Source: Thermoplasmata archaeon (lineage in GTDB: Archaea; Thermoplasmatota; Thermoplasmata; Thermoplasmatales; Thermoplasmataceae). From it: a stretch of 58,170 nt of DNA. The stretch lies in assembly GCA_021835025.1 (NCBI GenBank), contig JAKBQY010000054.1, positions 1 to 58,170 on the forward strand, given 5' to 3'. Below are positions 37,575-47,462 of the stretch, in pieces. A program made the translations under genes and the position numbers. Each line of letters starts with the position of its first letter. Position 1 is the first letter of the stretch. Below the pieces are notes generated by a model. That model saw nothing but the letters and a program-made list of their open reading frames with translations. It made no database searches and had not been told where the DNA came from.

Positions 37575-38952
37575 AATAATATATAGATCAATATCGCAGA
37601 TTAATGGCCCTTTGCTTTTTATAAATAATATTAATAATGCTTCATATAATGAAATTGTTGATGTTATTCTTGACAACGGTGAAAAGGTAAAGGGCCAGGT
37701 TTTAGAAACGAGAAATGGCGTTGCCATAGTGCAGGTTTATGGTTCAACCACGGGTATGAGTCCTGAGGGCACGGGTGTTAAAATGACCGGAAATACCTTT
37801 AAATTACCGGTTTCCGATGATATGCTCGGAAGAATTTTCAATGGTTTTGGTGAACCAATAGATAATGGGCCAAAGATATATTCTCGGGATAAGGTAGACA
37901 TTATAGGCGCAGCAATAAATCCTTATTCAAGGGAAGAACCAAGTGAATTCATACAAACGGGAATATCAACAATAGATGGTATGAACACCCTTGTTATGGG
38001 GCAGAAATTGCCAATTTTCTCTGGAGCAGGGTTATCGCATAACAGGCTTGCTACCCAAATAGCAAGGCAGGCCACAACCCTTAGGGGGAACGAAGAATTT
38101 GGTGTCGTTTTCGGGGCAATAGGAATAACCAGCGAGGAAGCAAATTATTTTATGAGGCAATTTCAGAATTCCGGTGCACTTTCAAATTCTGTGATATTTT
38201 TAAACCTTGCTTCCGACCCCTCAATGGACAGAATAATATTGCCAAGAGTTGCATTGACCACAGCAGAGCATATGGCATATGAGAAAGATATGAACGTTTT
38301 GGTTATATTGACTGATATGACCAATTACTGTGAGGCTTTAAGGGAGATATCGTCATCAAGGGATGAAATACCCGGAAGAAGGGGATATCCAGGATATATG
38401 TACACGGATTTAAGCACGATATATGAAAGGGCAGGCAAAATAAAAGGGAGGAAAGGCTCAATTACACAGATTCCCATTTTAACCATGCCTGGTGATGATA
38501 TTACAAATCCTGTACCGGATTTAACCGGATATATTACTGAGGGGCAGATAACCTTATCAAGGGATTTAAACAGAAAAAATATATATCCAGAGGTCGATGT
38601 TTTACTATCATTATCAAGATTGATGAATCAGGGTATTGGAGCAGACCATACAAGAGAGGAACATAGGGGGCTTGCGGATCAATTGTATTCATCCTATGCA
38701 AAGGGAAAGGATGCAAGAGCACTGAGTGAAATTGTTGGTGAAGAGGCGCTTAGTGATGTGGATAAATTGTATCTCAAATTTGGTGATAACTTTGAAAATA
38801 AATATGTAAATCAGGGAAATGAAAACAGAACAATAGAAGAAACATTGAATCTAGGGTGGGACCTTCTATCTGTACTTCCCAAATCGGAAATGAAAAAGGT
38901 AAAGGCAGCCCATATATCAAAATATGGGAGATGGGATAATAATGGCAAATAA
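37567..38952 (+). CDS. atpB: A-type ATP synthase subunit B
   Basis: 461 residues. Core features are the barrel domain [25 protein letters not shown], the '[22 protein letters not shown]' stretch with the non-catalytic nucleotide-site region in place of a P-loop, and [40 protein letters not shown]. It forms the hexamer with subunit A as the regulatory partner. The start overlaps atpA by 8 bases. Confidence 0.95.
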   Translation: MSEIIYRSISQINGPLLFINNINNASYNEIVDVILDNGEKVKGQVLETRNGVAIVQVYGSTTGMSPEGTGVKMTGNTFKLPVSDDMLGRIFNGFGEPIDNGPKIYSRDKVDIIGAAINPYSREEPSEFIQTGISTIDGMNTLVMGQKLPIFSGAGLSHNRLATQIARQATTLRGNEEFGVVFGAIGITSEEANYFMRQFQNSGALSNSVIFLNLASDPSMDRIILPRVALTTAEHMAYEKDMNVLVILTDMTNYCEALREISSSRDEIPGRRGYPGYMYTDLSTIYERAGKIKGRKGSITQIPILTMPGDDITNPVPDLTGYITEGQITLSRDLNRKNIYPEVDVLLSLSRLMNQGIGADHTREEHRGLADQLYSSYAKGKDARALSEIVGEEALSDVDKLYLKFGDNFENKYVNQGNENRTIEETLNLGWDLLSVLPKSEMKKVKAAHISKYGRWDNNGK

Positions 38953-39580
38953 TGTCAGATTAACAAGAATTGAATTGATAAATACGAAAAAAAGAATCAA
39001 GGTCGCCTCCAGAGGTCTTGATCTTTTGAAAATGAAAAGATCAGCCCTTGTGATGGAATTTCTTAAAATAAACAATGAAGTAAAGGGGATGAGGGAAAAT
39101 GTTAGAAAGGATATTCAAGATGGCATCGAACAGGTAAAGATTGCGGAAACCGTCGATGGGACCCTAGAAATAGAGAGAATTTCATATATGTCCGCAAATC
39201 CCGATATTTTAATAAATATGAAAAACATAATGGGCGTTAAAATTCCGGAACTGGATATCAACGTGAATAAAAATATATTAAACAATGAATATCTTGTGAG
39301 TTCAGTTCCAGTTTCAATATATGATTCTGTAATAACATTCAAAAAAATATTCAATGAATTGCTTGAAATAGCCCAGAAGGAGAATTCAATGCGTAAATTA
39401 TTATTTGAGATAGACAAAACAAACAGAAGGTCCAATGCAATTGAAAATATTATGATACCACGATTTAACAACAATCTAAAGATAATCAAGGAATATTTGG
39501 ATGAACGTGATAGAGATTCATTTTCCACATTAAAGTTTGTCAAAAGTCATGTGGTAAATAATGAAAATGAACAATCTTGA
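38942..39580 (+). CDS. atpD: A-type ATP synthase subunit D
   Basis: 212 residues from [19 protein letters not shown], the usual start (an ATG 18 bases upstream would add an unlikely extension). Two long helices at the ends, with [31 protein letters not shown], match the conserved 'L..ei.kt.RRVNaLe...ip' segment. It is the central rotor shaft. Start overlaps atpB by 11 bases and the 3' end overlaps the mini-membrane ORF by 20 bases. Confidence 0.93.
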   Translation: MANNVRLTRIELINTKKRIKVASRGLDLLKMKRSALVMEFLKINNEVKGMRENVRKDIQDGIEQVKIAETVDGTLEIERISYMSANPDILINMKNIMGVKIPELDINVNKNILNNEYLVSSVPVSIYDSVITFKKIFNELLEIAQKENSMRKLLFEIDKTNRRSNAIENIMIPRFNNNLKIIKEYLDERDRDSFSTLKFVKSHVVNNENEQS

Positions 39581-39674
39581 AAAATTCAAAAAAATTAGAA
39601 AAATAATATTTATTATAAATATATTGATTACACTTATATTTATAATAGTAATTATAATGGTGATATACAAATGA
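39561..39674 (+). CDS. 37-residue single-span membrane protein inside the ATPase operon
   Basis: From ATG 39561 the frame reads [15 protein letters not shown] then a hydrophobic span (IIFIINILITLIFIIVIIMV) and IYK. A second ATG at 39567 is also possible. The 5' end overlaps atpD by 20 bases and the stop overlaps the atpH start as ATGA, the coupling mode used elsewhere in this operon. The basic N-terminal helix should lie in the cytoplasm with the tail outside. It has no recognised family. It may be an accessory or assembly subunit of the A-ATPase; that role is inference from position alone. Confidence 0.55.
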   Translation: MKMNNLEKFKKIRKIIFIINILITLIFIIVIIMVIYK

Positions 39675-39991
39675 CCGAAATTGATGAATTAAATGTTATA
39701 AAAAATAAGGAAGAAGAAAATAAAAAGGCCATAGAAGATTTAAAAAAATCAAGAGAAAATGAGCTCTCTGAGGCTAGCAGGCTATGCTCTGAAAAATTTG
39801 AAAATACGAAAAATCAGATAATAAATAAGTATAACAGCGATATTGAATCAGTCAAGGATGATGAGAAAAAAAAGCTTGCAGATGCCATTGATAAAACAAC
39901 TGCAAAATCGCAAGTTATAACTCTTGATTTATCCAATAGGGAAATTGAGGATTATGCATATAAAATATTAATTAAACGCATTAAAGAGTGA
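39671..39991 (+). CDS. atpH: A-type ATP synthase subunit H
   Basis: 106 residues, nearly all a charged coiled coil (KNKEEENKKAIEDLKKSREN and following), as expected for the peripheral stalk subunit H/G that pairs with subunit E. The family has low sequence conservation, so assignment rests on shape, length and position between atpD and atpI. Its ATG overlaps the mini-ORF stop. Confidence 0.85.
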   Translation: MTEIDELNVIKNKEEENKKAIEDLKKSRENELSEASRLCSEKFENTKNQIINKYNSDIESVKDDEKKKLADAIDKTTAKSQVITLDLSNREIEDYAYKILIKRIKE

Positions 39992-39996
39992 AATTC

Positions 39997-41955
39997 ATGT
40001 TGAAACCTGAAAAGATGGTAAAGATACGTATAATCGGTACAAACCAGAAAAGATCCACAATTGTACAGGATCTGCACGATCTTGGAATAATGCAAATAGA
40101 AAATGTTAATTCCGATGTGGAAAAATTATTCCAGAATCAATACAACAATGAAAATTATAAATTGCTATCCAATTATCTTTCAGAATTTAAGGGATATTTA
40201 TCAATGTTAAATGTACATGAAGTCAGGCATAAAATATATTTTGCATCAGAAGAAGAGCTTTTTGATGCGATATCAAAAATAAATATAAAGGATAAGCTCT
40301 TACATATAAAGGAAACTGAGGAATCCCTATTATCAACAATAAAAGAGAATGAGAATTATGTAAAAATTTTTAGCATTCTAAAAAATTTTAAGTGGGATAT
40401 CTCAATTTTAAACAATTCTTACATTAAAAGCTTTATCATAGAAAAATCTGAGGAAATAAACAAGTTAAAAAATGATTATACGGAAATCATTGCACTTAAC
40501 GATGACTATTCCCTTGTTGCCATAAACCGGAAATATGAGGCAGAGTTTTTATCCACTCTATCCGGTATTTCATCACATATTATTCACATACCCGAATTTA
40601 ATGGAAAACCTCAAGCTTTATTGAAAGAAGCACATAACAGGATTAAGGAGGCCACTGAACAACGTAATAAGGCATTAAATGAACTGAATGACATTTCAAA
40701 GGAGAATTATGAAGAAATAGTTCAAATTGAAGAACAGCTTGAAATAGCTTTCAAAGAGGCAGAAATAACAAGTCAGCTAGCCTCATCAGAAAATGCTTTT
40801 GCCATGGAGGGGTGGGTACCTGAAAAGGAACTGGAAAATACAAGGAAGATACTTGAAAGGGATTCAGATAACGAAATGATAATACAAGTACTTAAAACAA
40901 AGGAGGAACCACCAACAAAACTTTCAAACAGCAAACGTTTTAAAATATTTGAATTCTTCATAAAATTCTATTCACTCCCTCAGGAATATGAATTTGATCC
41001 AACCTTGATATTTGCTTTGATATTTCCCGTATTTTTTGGCATAATGGTTGGAGACGCAGGTTATGGCCTGGTTATACTGCTGTTTTCATTATTCATTATA
41101 CACAGGCTTGACCATCCACCAAAAGTGAGCCATATACCCAAAAAAATATCGAGATTCGTGTTGATGATTCTTGGGAAAAACGCCCTTAGGAATCTGGCTA
41201 AAGCGCTTGTCCCCTCATCAATTATTGCCATATTCTTTGGTATAATATTCAATGAATTTTTTGGCTTTACAATATATCCAATTCCATTCAAAATTGCAAC
41301 ATCACCAGTTCCAGTTCTGTATTTGGGGAAATTGCTGTTAATTTCCGGGTACATTGGGCTGGTTCTTGTCACCTTCGGATTTATACTTGGAATAATAAAT
41401 AACATATATATAAACCATAAAAAAGCTGCAGTGGCAAAGGCGGGATGGATATTTATGGCGTGGGCTCTTGCAATACTTGGACTGAATTTAATACACAGAA
41501 TAAATTTATCGCCAACAAATATTTCCTCATTAATAGGGTATATCTTATTTGTATCTGGATTTGCCCTTGTAATTTCGTTTGAAGGAGTTCAAAGTTTGAT
41601 GGAAATACCATCAATTATAAGCCACATACTGTCTTATACAAGAATTGTAGGAATTCTGCTAGCATCAGTTGTACTTGCTCTGGTGATAAATACAGTATTT
41701 AGGTCAACATTGTCGGATCCTTTTTACTTCATCATTTTAGGTATTGTGATACTTGTATTTGGGCAGATTTTCAATCTTGTAATTGCTGTATTTGAACCCG
41801 GCATACAGGGCGCAAGGCTTCTTTACGTGGAATTTTTTTCAAAATTTTATTTTGGAAATGGAAAACCATTTTCACCATTCGGCACAAGAAGGCTATACAC
41901 ATTAAAAAAGTTTGATGTAAACAAGAATGAAATTAATCCTGATAAAAAAACTTAA
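39997..41955 (+). CDS. atpI: A-type ATP synthase subunit I (a)
   Basis: 652 residues from ATG 39997 (MLKPEKMVKIRIIG, the usual family start); a GTG 9 bases earlier overlapping atpH is the alternative. The N-terminal half is cytosolic with coiled-coil arms (up to about residue 320). The C-terminal half has about eight spans, beginning FGIMVGDAGYGLVILL. SYTRIVGILLASVVLAL contains the essential channel arginine, Arg549. It forms the ion half-channels next to the K ring. Confidence 0.94.
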   Translation: MLKPEKMVKIRIIGTNQKRSTIVQDLHDLGIMQIENVNSDVEKLFQNQYNNENYKLLSNYLSEFKGYLSMLNVHEVRHKIYFASEEELFDAISKINIKDKLLHIKETEESLLSTIKENENYVKIFSILKNFKWDISILNNSYIKSFIIEKSEEINKLKNDYTEIIALNDDYSLVAINRKYEAEFLSTLSGISSHIIHIPEFNGKPQALLKEAHNRIKEATEQRNKALNELNDISKENYEEIVQIEEQLEIAFKEAEITSQLASSENAFAMEGWVPEKELENTRKILERDSDNEMIIQVLKTKEEPPTKLSNSKRFKIFEFFIKFYSLPQEYEFDPTLIFALIFPVFFGIMVGDAGYGLVILLFSLFIIHRLDHPPKVSHIPKKISRFVLMILGKNALRNLAKALVPSSIIAIFFGIIFNEFFGFTIYPIPFKIATSPVPVLYLGKLLLISGYIGLVLVTFGFILGIINNIYINHKKAAVAKAGWIFMAWALAILGLNLIHRINLSPTNISSLIGYILFVSGFALVISFEGVQSLMEIPSIISHILSYTRIVGILLASVVLALVINTVFRSTLSDPFYFIILGIVILVFGQIFNLVIAVFEPGIQGARLLYVEFFSKFYFGNGKPFSPFGTRRLYTLKKFDVNKNEINPDKKT

Positions 41956-41980
41956 TACGTTTTGAATAATTATATATACC

Positions 41981-43168
41981 ATGGAAAAAATAAAAAATAT
42001 TGAGATTCTGGAACTTGGGTCGCCTGAAGAAAAATCATCACCATGGAGTTCAACAATTCTTGTGTTGAAATTAACATCATCCAATGGAAATGTTGGATTT
42101 GGTGAGGCCCCAACAACATTGATGACATTCCCCGTTAAGGAAAGCATGAAAGAAGTAGCAAGGATATTCAATGGGAGAAATTATTTTGATATTGAAAGAA
42201 ATAATAGGGAATATTATAAAAATGCTTTTTACATATCAAAATCCATAGAAGAAACAGCGGCCTTGAGTGCATTTGAAATAGCATCGTGGGATTTAATAGG
42301 AAAAGATCTTGGAACACCCGTATATAATCTTCTGGGTGGGCAATTCAATGAACATATAAAGGCATATGCAAACGGCTGGTATTCCGATTGTGTTGAACCG
42401 GATGATTTTGTTAAAAAAGCAAAGGCACTTGTAAATAAAGGATACAAGGCTTTTAAATTTGATCCATTTGGGAATAATTATGATAAATTGAGCAAAAAGG
42501 GACTAGATCAAGCAGTTGCAATAGTGTCAAAAATGAGGGAATCACTTGGAGACTATGTTGATTTGTTGATAGAATATCATGGCCGTTTTGCCACCAAATA
42601 CGCAATAATGGCGGGACAGGCACTTGATCCATTTAACCCCCTGTTCATGGAAGAACCAGTGCACCCAGAACTTGAAACTGGCGTATATGAATTCAAAAAA
42701 TATGTAAATACACCTGTGGCACTGGGGGAACGCTTGTTGAACAAGGAGGATTTTGCAAGGGTCATATCATCTGGCCTTGTGGATATAATACAACCAGACA
42801 TAACAAATTCAAAGGGAATACTTGAGGCAAAAAAAATAGCTGCCATAGCTGATTCCTTCGGGACACCCGTTGCGTTCCACAATGCATTTGGACCGGTACA
42901 GACTGCAGCAACACTCAATGTGGACTACACCATACCAAATTTTTTGATACAGGAAAGTTTTGAGGAATCATGGCCCCAGTGGAAAAAATCATTATTTTCT
43001 GGTTATAGCATAGAAGATGGTTATTTCAAATTATCAGGTAAACCCGGAATAGGAATTGAGGTAAATGAAAAAATTCTTGAACAGAGTAAAACGGATGCCA
43101 TGGAACCGCTGGATCCCAATGAACCTCCATGGGTTGTTTCTGGGACATTTAAAAAAAGCCAAAAATAA
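41981..43168 (+). CDS. gnaD: Gluconate dehydratase (enolase superfamily)
   Basis: 395 residues, the same length as Sulfolobus GnaD. Enolase-superfamily segments are YANGWYSDC, KAFKFDPFGNNYD (catalytic Lys region), LIEYHGRF, EEPVHPE and GERLL (metal ligands), DIIQPDITNSKGI and FHNAFGPVQ (catalytic His region). It converts D-gluconate to 2-keto-3-deoxygluconate in the non-phosphorylative Entner-Doudoroff path of acidophilic archaea. It follows the ATPase operon by 25 bases and may use its own promoter (TATATATA lies right before the ATG). Confidence 0.9.
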   Translation: MEKIKNIEILELGSPEEKSSPWSSTILVLKLTSSNGNVGFGEAPTTLMTFPVKESMKEVARIFNGRNYFDIERNNREYYKNAFYISKSIEETAALSAFEIASWDLIGKDLGTPVYNLLGGQFNEHIKAYANGWYSDCVEPDDFVKKAKALVNKGYKAFKFDPFGNNYDKLSKKGLDQAVAIVSKMRESLGDYVDLLIEYHGRFATKYAIMAGQALDPFNPLFMEEPVHPELETGVYEFKKYVNTPVALGERLLNKEDFARVISSGLVDIIQPDITNSKGILEAKKIAAIADSFGTPVAFHNAFGPVQTAATLNVDYTIPNFLIQESFEESWPQWKKSLFSGYSIEDGYFKLSGKPGIGIEVNEKILEQSKTDAMEPLDPNEPPWVVSGTFKKSQK

Positions 43169-43171
43169 AAA

Positions 43172-43726
43172 TTATTTTTTTATATTTCTTGCAGTATCGA
43201 CAAGGTTATTCAATAATTGCCTCATAAACCCGATGGTCATTTCATCTTTTAAATTCCCATTCTCATCAAATTTATCTGGTGCCATTGTAACAAAAACCTC
43301 AGGCCTGTTAATTGGTATCATATTTAAAAATACAAAACTCTGCCTTAAATGATACTGTGCCCTAGCTCCCCCAAGCATGCCTATGGATGCACTCATTAAG
43401 GCCACGGGCTTATTCTCAAAGGAATTATCTCCATAAGGCCTTGATGCCAGATCTATAGCATTCTTTAAAAATCCAGGAGTAGAGTAATTGTATTCTGGAG
43501 TTGATATCAAAACACCATCGGAATTTTTAATCTTTTCCTTGAACGACCTGACGTTTACAGAGGGGCTATTTTCCTCATCCTGATTAAACATTGGCAATCC
43601 AGAAATATCAAGAATCTCGAGGCTTGAATTTTCAGGCATAAGGCCTTTGCTGATATTCAATAAATAACCGTTATATGACTTCTTTCTTAAACTTCCTCCA
43701 AATCCAACAATTTTTATTTCTTCCAT
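43172..43726 (-). CDS. NADPH-dependent FMN reductase family protein
   Basis: 184 residues with the flavodoxin-like fold. GFGGSLRKKSYNG is the phosphate-binding 'GS.r..s.n' loop, STPEYNYSTPGFLKNAID is the conserved flavin segment ('PEYn.s.pg.LKna.D'), and RPYGDNSFENKPVALMSAS the 'p.....Kp.a.i..s.g' strand. It reduces FMN or quinones with NAD(P)H. It converges with gluconate dehydratase, the 3' ends separated by 3 bases. Confidence 0.9.
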   Translation of the reverse strand: MEEIKIVGFGGSLRKKSYNGYLLNISKGLMPENSSLEILDISGLPMFNQDEENSPSVNVRSFKEKIKNSDGVLISTPEYNYSTPGFLKNAIDLASRPYGDNSFENKPVALMSASIGMLGGARAQYHLRQSFVFLNMIPINRPEVFVTMAPDKFDENGNLKDEMTIGFMRQLLNNLVDTARNIKK

Positions 43727-43927
43727 AGGCTCAATATTTATATGAAAATAATAAGGATTTGGTTTATAATTGTATATCTAGTATAAAATTGGTATGTTGT
43801 GGATTTTATTAATAATTTAAATAAATCCATTTAAAAGACGGGGTATGGTTTTCACTTGGATTTTCCATATACACCATATGCACTAGGTTGATTTTTGGCA
43901 TGAATAATGATATCATAAAATAAAAGA

Positions 43928-43937
43928 CTATATACAC
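43928..43937 (+). promoter_or_regulatory. TATA box of thiI
   Basis: CTATATACAC lies about 25 bases before the ATG at 43956 with no ribosome site between, so a leaderless transcript is likely. Confidence 0.45.
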
Positions 43938-43955
43938 ATATAAAATATATAATTA

Positions 43956-45380
43956 ATGTTTATTATTAGATACTCCGAAATTGGGCTTAAGGGCGACAAA
44001 TCCCGAAGGGAGATGGAACATTTATTGATAGAAAATATAAGGTCTGAAGCCTCAAAAAATAATATTGATTTCGAATATAAAAAAACAGATGGCAGGATAT
44101 ATATTTTATCCAACGACAGTAAATTCCATGACATATTGCCACGAATCTTTGGAATAAAATCTTTTTCACATGCAGATGAATATACATTCAAAAATAAGGA
44201 AGAAATTGCATCCATAATTTTAGGAAATTTCAGGGAGAAGGTTATAAATAAAAAATTTGCAGTTAACGTAAGAAGAAAGGGTACCCACACCTTTAATTCC
44301 CTTGACATTGAAAAAATGCTTGGAGATGCGTTGTATGAGTATTCAAGTGGAGTAAATCTTGAAAACCCAGATATAATGATATATATTGAAATAAGGGATA
44401 ATAAATTCTATACATTTACAGAAAAAATAAATGGTCCGGGCGGATTGCCATTGAAATCGGAAGGAAAACTGATTTCCCTGTTTTCTGGCGGAATTGATTC
44501 GCCAGTATCCACATACATGGTTATGAAACGTGGATCGGCAACCGATCTCCTTTTCTGCACACTTGCACATCCTGCCGATACAATATCTATGCTGAAAATA
44601 GCCATGAATTTATTGAATAAATATTCTATAGGATACAATTCAAGAATATATATAATAGATGGGTCGCCCCTGATTTCATATATTGTTAAAAACCCCGGAC
44701 AGAAATATGCTAATCTGATTTTCAAAAAATTACTCTATGATTATGCTGAGAAATTATGCCTTGATCACGGATATAATGGCATCGTAACCGGGGAATCAAT
44801 AGGCCAGGTTTCTTCACAGACACCTGAGAACCTTAATGCAATGTCATACGGTATGAGTTATCCGGTATTCCGGCCTTTGATAGGATTTGATAAGGAAGAA
44901 ACAATAGAATATTCGAAAAATAAGGGACTGTATTCCAATGAATCAATTGGGGAATTTTGCTCTCTTTTCTCTAAAAATCCGGGTATTAAGGTAAAACGCT
45001 GGGATTTTATGGAAGAGATCAAGAAATTCAGCATAAATGATTATTTCAGTGAGCTCATTTCATTAAATAAAAATAATATTGAGGAATATTTGAATTCAAT
45101 AGTAAACAGGAAATTTTCCGGGGACACAGACGAAAATACAGTGTTTATTGATCTTCGCAATAGAGATGAATATGAAAAATGGCATCATTGCGATTCAATC
45201 AATTTAAACCTTGCACATCTAAATGAATTTATATCAGAATCCAGCAAAAATAAAAAATATGTATTTTACTGTAAAAAAGGCCTTAACAGTGCATATGCTG
45301 CATCAATAATGGTTAAAAATGGGTTCTCTGCCTATTATATTACGGAAAAAGAATTGAAAAAGAAGGGAGTAAATGCTTAA
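43956..45380 (+). CDS. thiI: tRNA 4-thiouridine synthase ThiI with rhodanese domain
   Basis: 474 residues. Order of domains: N-terminal ferredoxin-like and THUMP region (RYSEIGLKGDKSRREME, NVRRKGTHTFNS), PP-loop pyrophosphatase SLFSGGIDSPVST, then a C-terminal rhodanese-like domain. FCSLFSKNP carries the cysteine equivalent to E. coli Cys344, and FYCKKGLNSAYAAS the rhodanese active-site cysteine (Cys456 in E. coli). It moves sulfur to U8 of tRNA and may serve thiazole synthesis. Many archaeal ThiI lack the rhodanese part, so the presence of both cysteines is informative. It converges with the next gene by a 4-base overlap. Confidence 0.95.
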   Translation: MFIIRYSEIGLKGDKSRREMEHLLIENIRSEASKNNIDFEYKKTDGRIYILSNDSKFHDILPRIFGIKSFSHADEYTFKNKEEIASIILGNFREKVINKKFAVNVRRKGTHTFNSLDIEKMLGDALYEYSSGVNLENPDIMIYIEIRDNKFYTFTEKINGPGGLPLKSEGKLISLFSGGIDSPVSTYMVMKRGSATDLLFCTLAHPADTISMLKIAMNLLNKYSIGYNSRIYIIDGSPLISYIVKNPGQKYANLIFKKLLYDYAEKLCLDHGYNGIVTGESIGQVSSQTPENLNAMSYGMSYPVFRPLIGFDKEETIEYSKNKGLYSNESIGEFCSLFSKNPGIKVKRWDFMEEIKKFSINDYFSELISLNKNNIEEYLNSIVNRKFSGDTDENTVFIDLRNRDEYEKWHHCDSINLNLAHLNEFISESSKNKKYVFYCKKGLNSAYAASIMVKNGFSAYYITEKELKKKGVNA

Positions 45381-45985
45381 TCTATACTGTAATTAATGTA
45401 TTTTCTGTTGCCTATGGCTTCCTCATAATCTATATTTTTTCCATGAACCGTTGCATATTTGTAAAGTTTTTTTAATAATATTTTCTTTGTTCTTTCCTTT
45501 TGTTCCATGAGTTTGACAGTCTGTGGTTTTATATATTCATCGTTCCTTGGAAAGCCTATAATCACAGTATTGAATTTGGGGTATGCAAGCTGAAAAACTC
45601 TCACCTGTTTCCTCACATATTCCGGTAAGGGTTTTAATGAAAAACTTTTCATTTCATATATTACCTCCTTCTCATAATCCACAAAGTCCGGCTGTGCATA
45701 TATTCCAACCTCGTCATTAATTATAATAATTCTCGTTCTATCCCTTAACAACATATTTTCATATAGCACGCTTTTTTTAAAGGCATTTATAAACTTCCAT
45801 CCCATTGCATAATATTTCCTCATTTCACTTTTATCAACAACGATATCATTTATTTCAAATTCTGATTTGAGAAATGCAGTATAACTCTTAAGTGCCTTTA
45901 AACTTATATTCCTGTTTATTTGAAACTTATAATTGTAATAATTCATTTTTGATACAGTTTCATCAAGGCATTTGCCAAGTACCAT
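45377..45985 (-). CDS. Predicted PD-(D/E)XK nuclease-fold protein
   Basis: 202 residues, soluble. GIYAQPDFVDYEKEVIYEMKS contains PD followed by ExK at the spacing of the PD-(D/E)XK core, and RKQVRVFQLAYPKF fits the following helix with a conserved Gln as in RecB/Cas4-like nucleases. FNTVIIGFPRNDEY gives the last core strand. No full family match is recognised. A GGGGGAT ribosome site supports this ATG. The gene follows ogg (77 bases) and sod on the same strand, suggesting a DNA damage context. Confidence 0.55.
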   Translation of the reverse strand: MVLGKCLDETVSKMNYYNYKFQINRNISLKALKSYTAFLKSEFEINDIVVDKSEMRKYYAMGWKFINAFKKSVLYENMLLRDRTRIIIINDEVGIYAQPDFVDYEKEVIYEMKSFSLKPLPEYVRKQVRVFQLAYPKFNTVIIGFPRNDEYIKPQTVKLMEQKERTKKILLKKLYKYATVHGKNIDYEEAIGNRKYINYSID

Positions 45986-46061
45986 GCCAACTTTATCCCC
46001 CGTATATTTTATAAAGTCATTGATATATTCATGGGTTGCTATTATTTTCAGTGAATACCGC

Positions 46062-46694
46062 CTACTTCAAAATTTTCCCTGTTGCAATTTTCCACAGGTA
46101 AAGGTCAATTATTCCAGGTTTCATATGAAATTTCCTTGCTATTTTTTTAAATACCAATTCATTTTTAATATAATCCTTATCCGTACTTAATTTTACATCA
46201 TCTATATAGTTATTTTCGAACAGCAACCTCATTATGTGTTTATCAAGAATGGCAAAATCAAATATGCCCACATTCCTCAAGAAATGGGAGGCTTCTTTAT
46301 ACCCAATTCCTTTTATATTTTCAACAAGATAATGACGTATATATTCACGATCTTTACTCGATAATAAATTCTTTATTTCCGGTATGATAAATCTGGAATT
46401 AACTATGTATTCTGCCCTTTTGTTATAAAATCTGTACTTATTCTTTTTCAATTCATCTTTCAATTTGTCAATGTCATATTCAATAAACCCCGTATTGATC
46501 AATCTTTGAGTTTTTATGCCCATCTCGGCGGATGTATTTGCTGTCAATATACAAAAACTTAGCTCTATAAACAGTGAATAATTATCAGATTTTCCCATAT
46601 TAATAAAATCCTTTATTCTCTCGTTTATTTTTGGCCCATATTCAAGCCCGACGCTGTAAATTTGCCGTGATAAATAATCATCAACTGTAATCAT
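46062..46694 (-). CDS. ogg: N-glycosylase/DNA lyase (Ogg2-type 8-oxoguanine glycosylase)
   Basis: 210 residues from ATG 46694 (an upstream TTG would add three residues). The HhH-GPD segment GIGYKEASHFLRNVG contains the catalytic Lys, and AILDKHIMRLL the catalytic Asp 18 residues later, the same spacing as in the characterised archaeal Ogg2 enzyme. SFCILTANTSAEMG matches the N-terminal 'lc.LTAn.sa..g'. It removes 8-oxoguanine and nicks the strand. Its gene lies 18 bases downstream of superoxide dismutase, tying oxidative damage repair to prevention. Confidence 0.93.
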   Translation of the reverse strand: MITVDDYLSRQIYSVGLEYGPKINERIKDFINMGKSDNYSLFIELSFCILTANTSAEMGIKTQRLINTGFIEYDIDKLKDELKKNKYRFYNKRAEYIVNSRFIIPEIKNLLSSKDREYIRHYLVENIKGIGYKEASHFLRNVGIFDFAILDKHIMRLLFENNYIDDVKLSTDKDYIKNELVFKKIARKFHMKPGIIDLYLWKIATGKILK

Positions 46695-46712
46695 AAAAAA
46701 CAAAAAATAAAA

Positions 46713-47336
46713 TCATTCTTTTTGGAAAGCCTCATAAGCCTTTTTTGCCCTTTCAATCCTTTTTTCTACAACTTTCCAGTTAACATTTTTCATGAATGCA
46801 TCCATGTATGGTGCCCTTTTTGCCCCATAATCCACATAATATGCGTGTTCATATACATCCAGAGGTAATATCATCAAAGAATTCCATATTGCAGATGCAC
46901 TGTGAATATCGGCACCCACAACCCTCAACTTTCCACAGTTCAGGTCAAATATTAAATGTGCCCATCCCCTGAATGCTGTACCTGTGGCCTTGAACAGTGC
47001 AACAAAGTTTTCATAGCTGCCAAAGTCCTTCTCTATCTGCCCCCTAACCGAGGCAGGCATTTCAATATGCTCCTTACTGAGGGATTCAAAGTAATATTCA
47101 TGAAGCATGGATCCATCATAGTTGAATGCTTCTTCAAGCTTCATTTCTCTGAGATCACTGTAATTCTGGTTTGCCTTGGTTAAATCCACACCGGGTAATT
47201 TAGACCAGATTTCGTTTAATTTTGTTACATAACCTTTATAGTGTGTATCGAAGTGGTAATCAATCTGTGTATCGGATATGCCATCTAAACCTTTTGGCTT
47301 TAATTTTTCCTTAACATCCCATGTTTCTGCTGCCAT
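46713..47336 (-). CDS. sod: Superoxide dismutase, Fe/Mn family
   Basis: 207 residues. Metal ligands are in DYHFDTHYKGYV, MLHEYYFESL, and DVYEHAYYVDYG (the 'DvWEHAYy.dy' signature, here with Tyr in place of Trp). GWAHLIFDLNCGKLRVV is the central strand. The metal cannot be fixed from sequence. A TATA-like TTTTTAAAT about 33 bases upstream fits its promoter. Confidence 0.95.
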   Translation of the reverse strand: MAAETWDVKEKLKPKGLDGISDTQIDYHFDTHYKGYVTKLNEIWSKLPGVDLTKANQNYSDLREMKLEEAFNYDGSMLHEYYFESLSKEHIEMPASVRGQIEKDFGSYENFVALFKATGTAFRGWAHLIFDLNCGKLRVVGADIHSASAIWNSLMILPLDVYEHAYYVDYGAKRAPYMDAFMKNVNWKVVEKRIERAKKAYEAFQKE

Positions 47337-47462
47337 AATGATCCCGTTAGTATTAATTTATCATTTAAAAATTTATTGACAAAATTACAGCTTAAAATAT
47401 ACTAAATAATAGATTTATTAGCCCACTGAAAAAATTATTAACGGATAAAACCATAACGATGC

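Noticed and set aside
43172-43955. Extra gene in the 229-base gap before thiI
   Set aside because: The gap contains only AT-rich sequence with a TATA box for thiI; no ORF has a ribosome site or protein-like composition.
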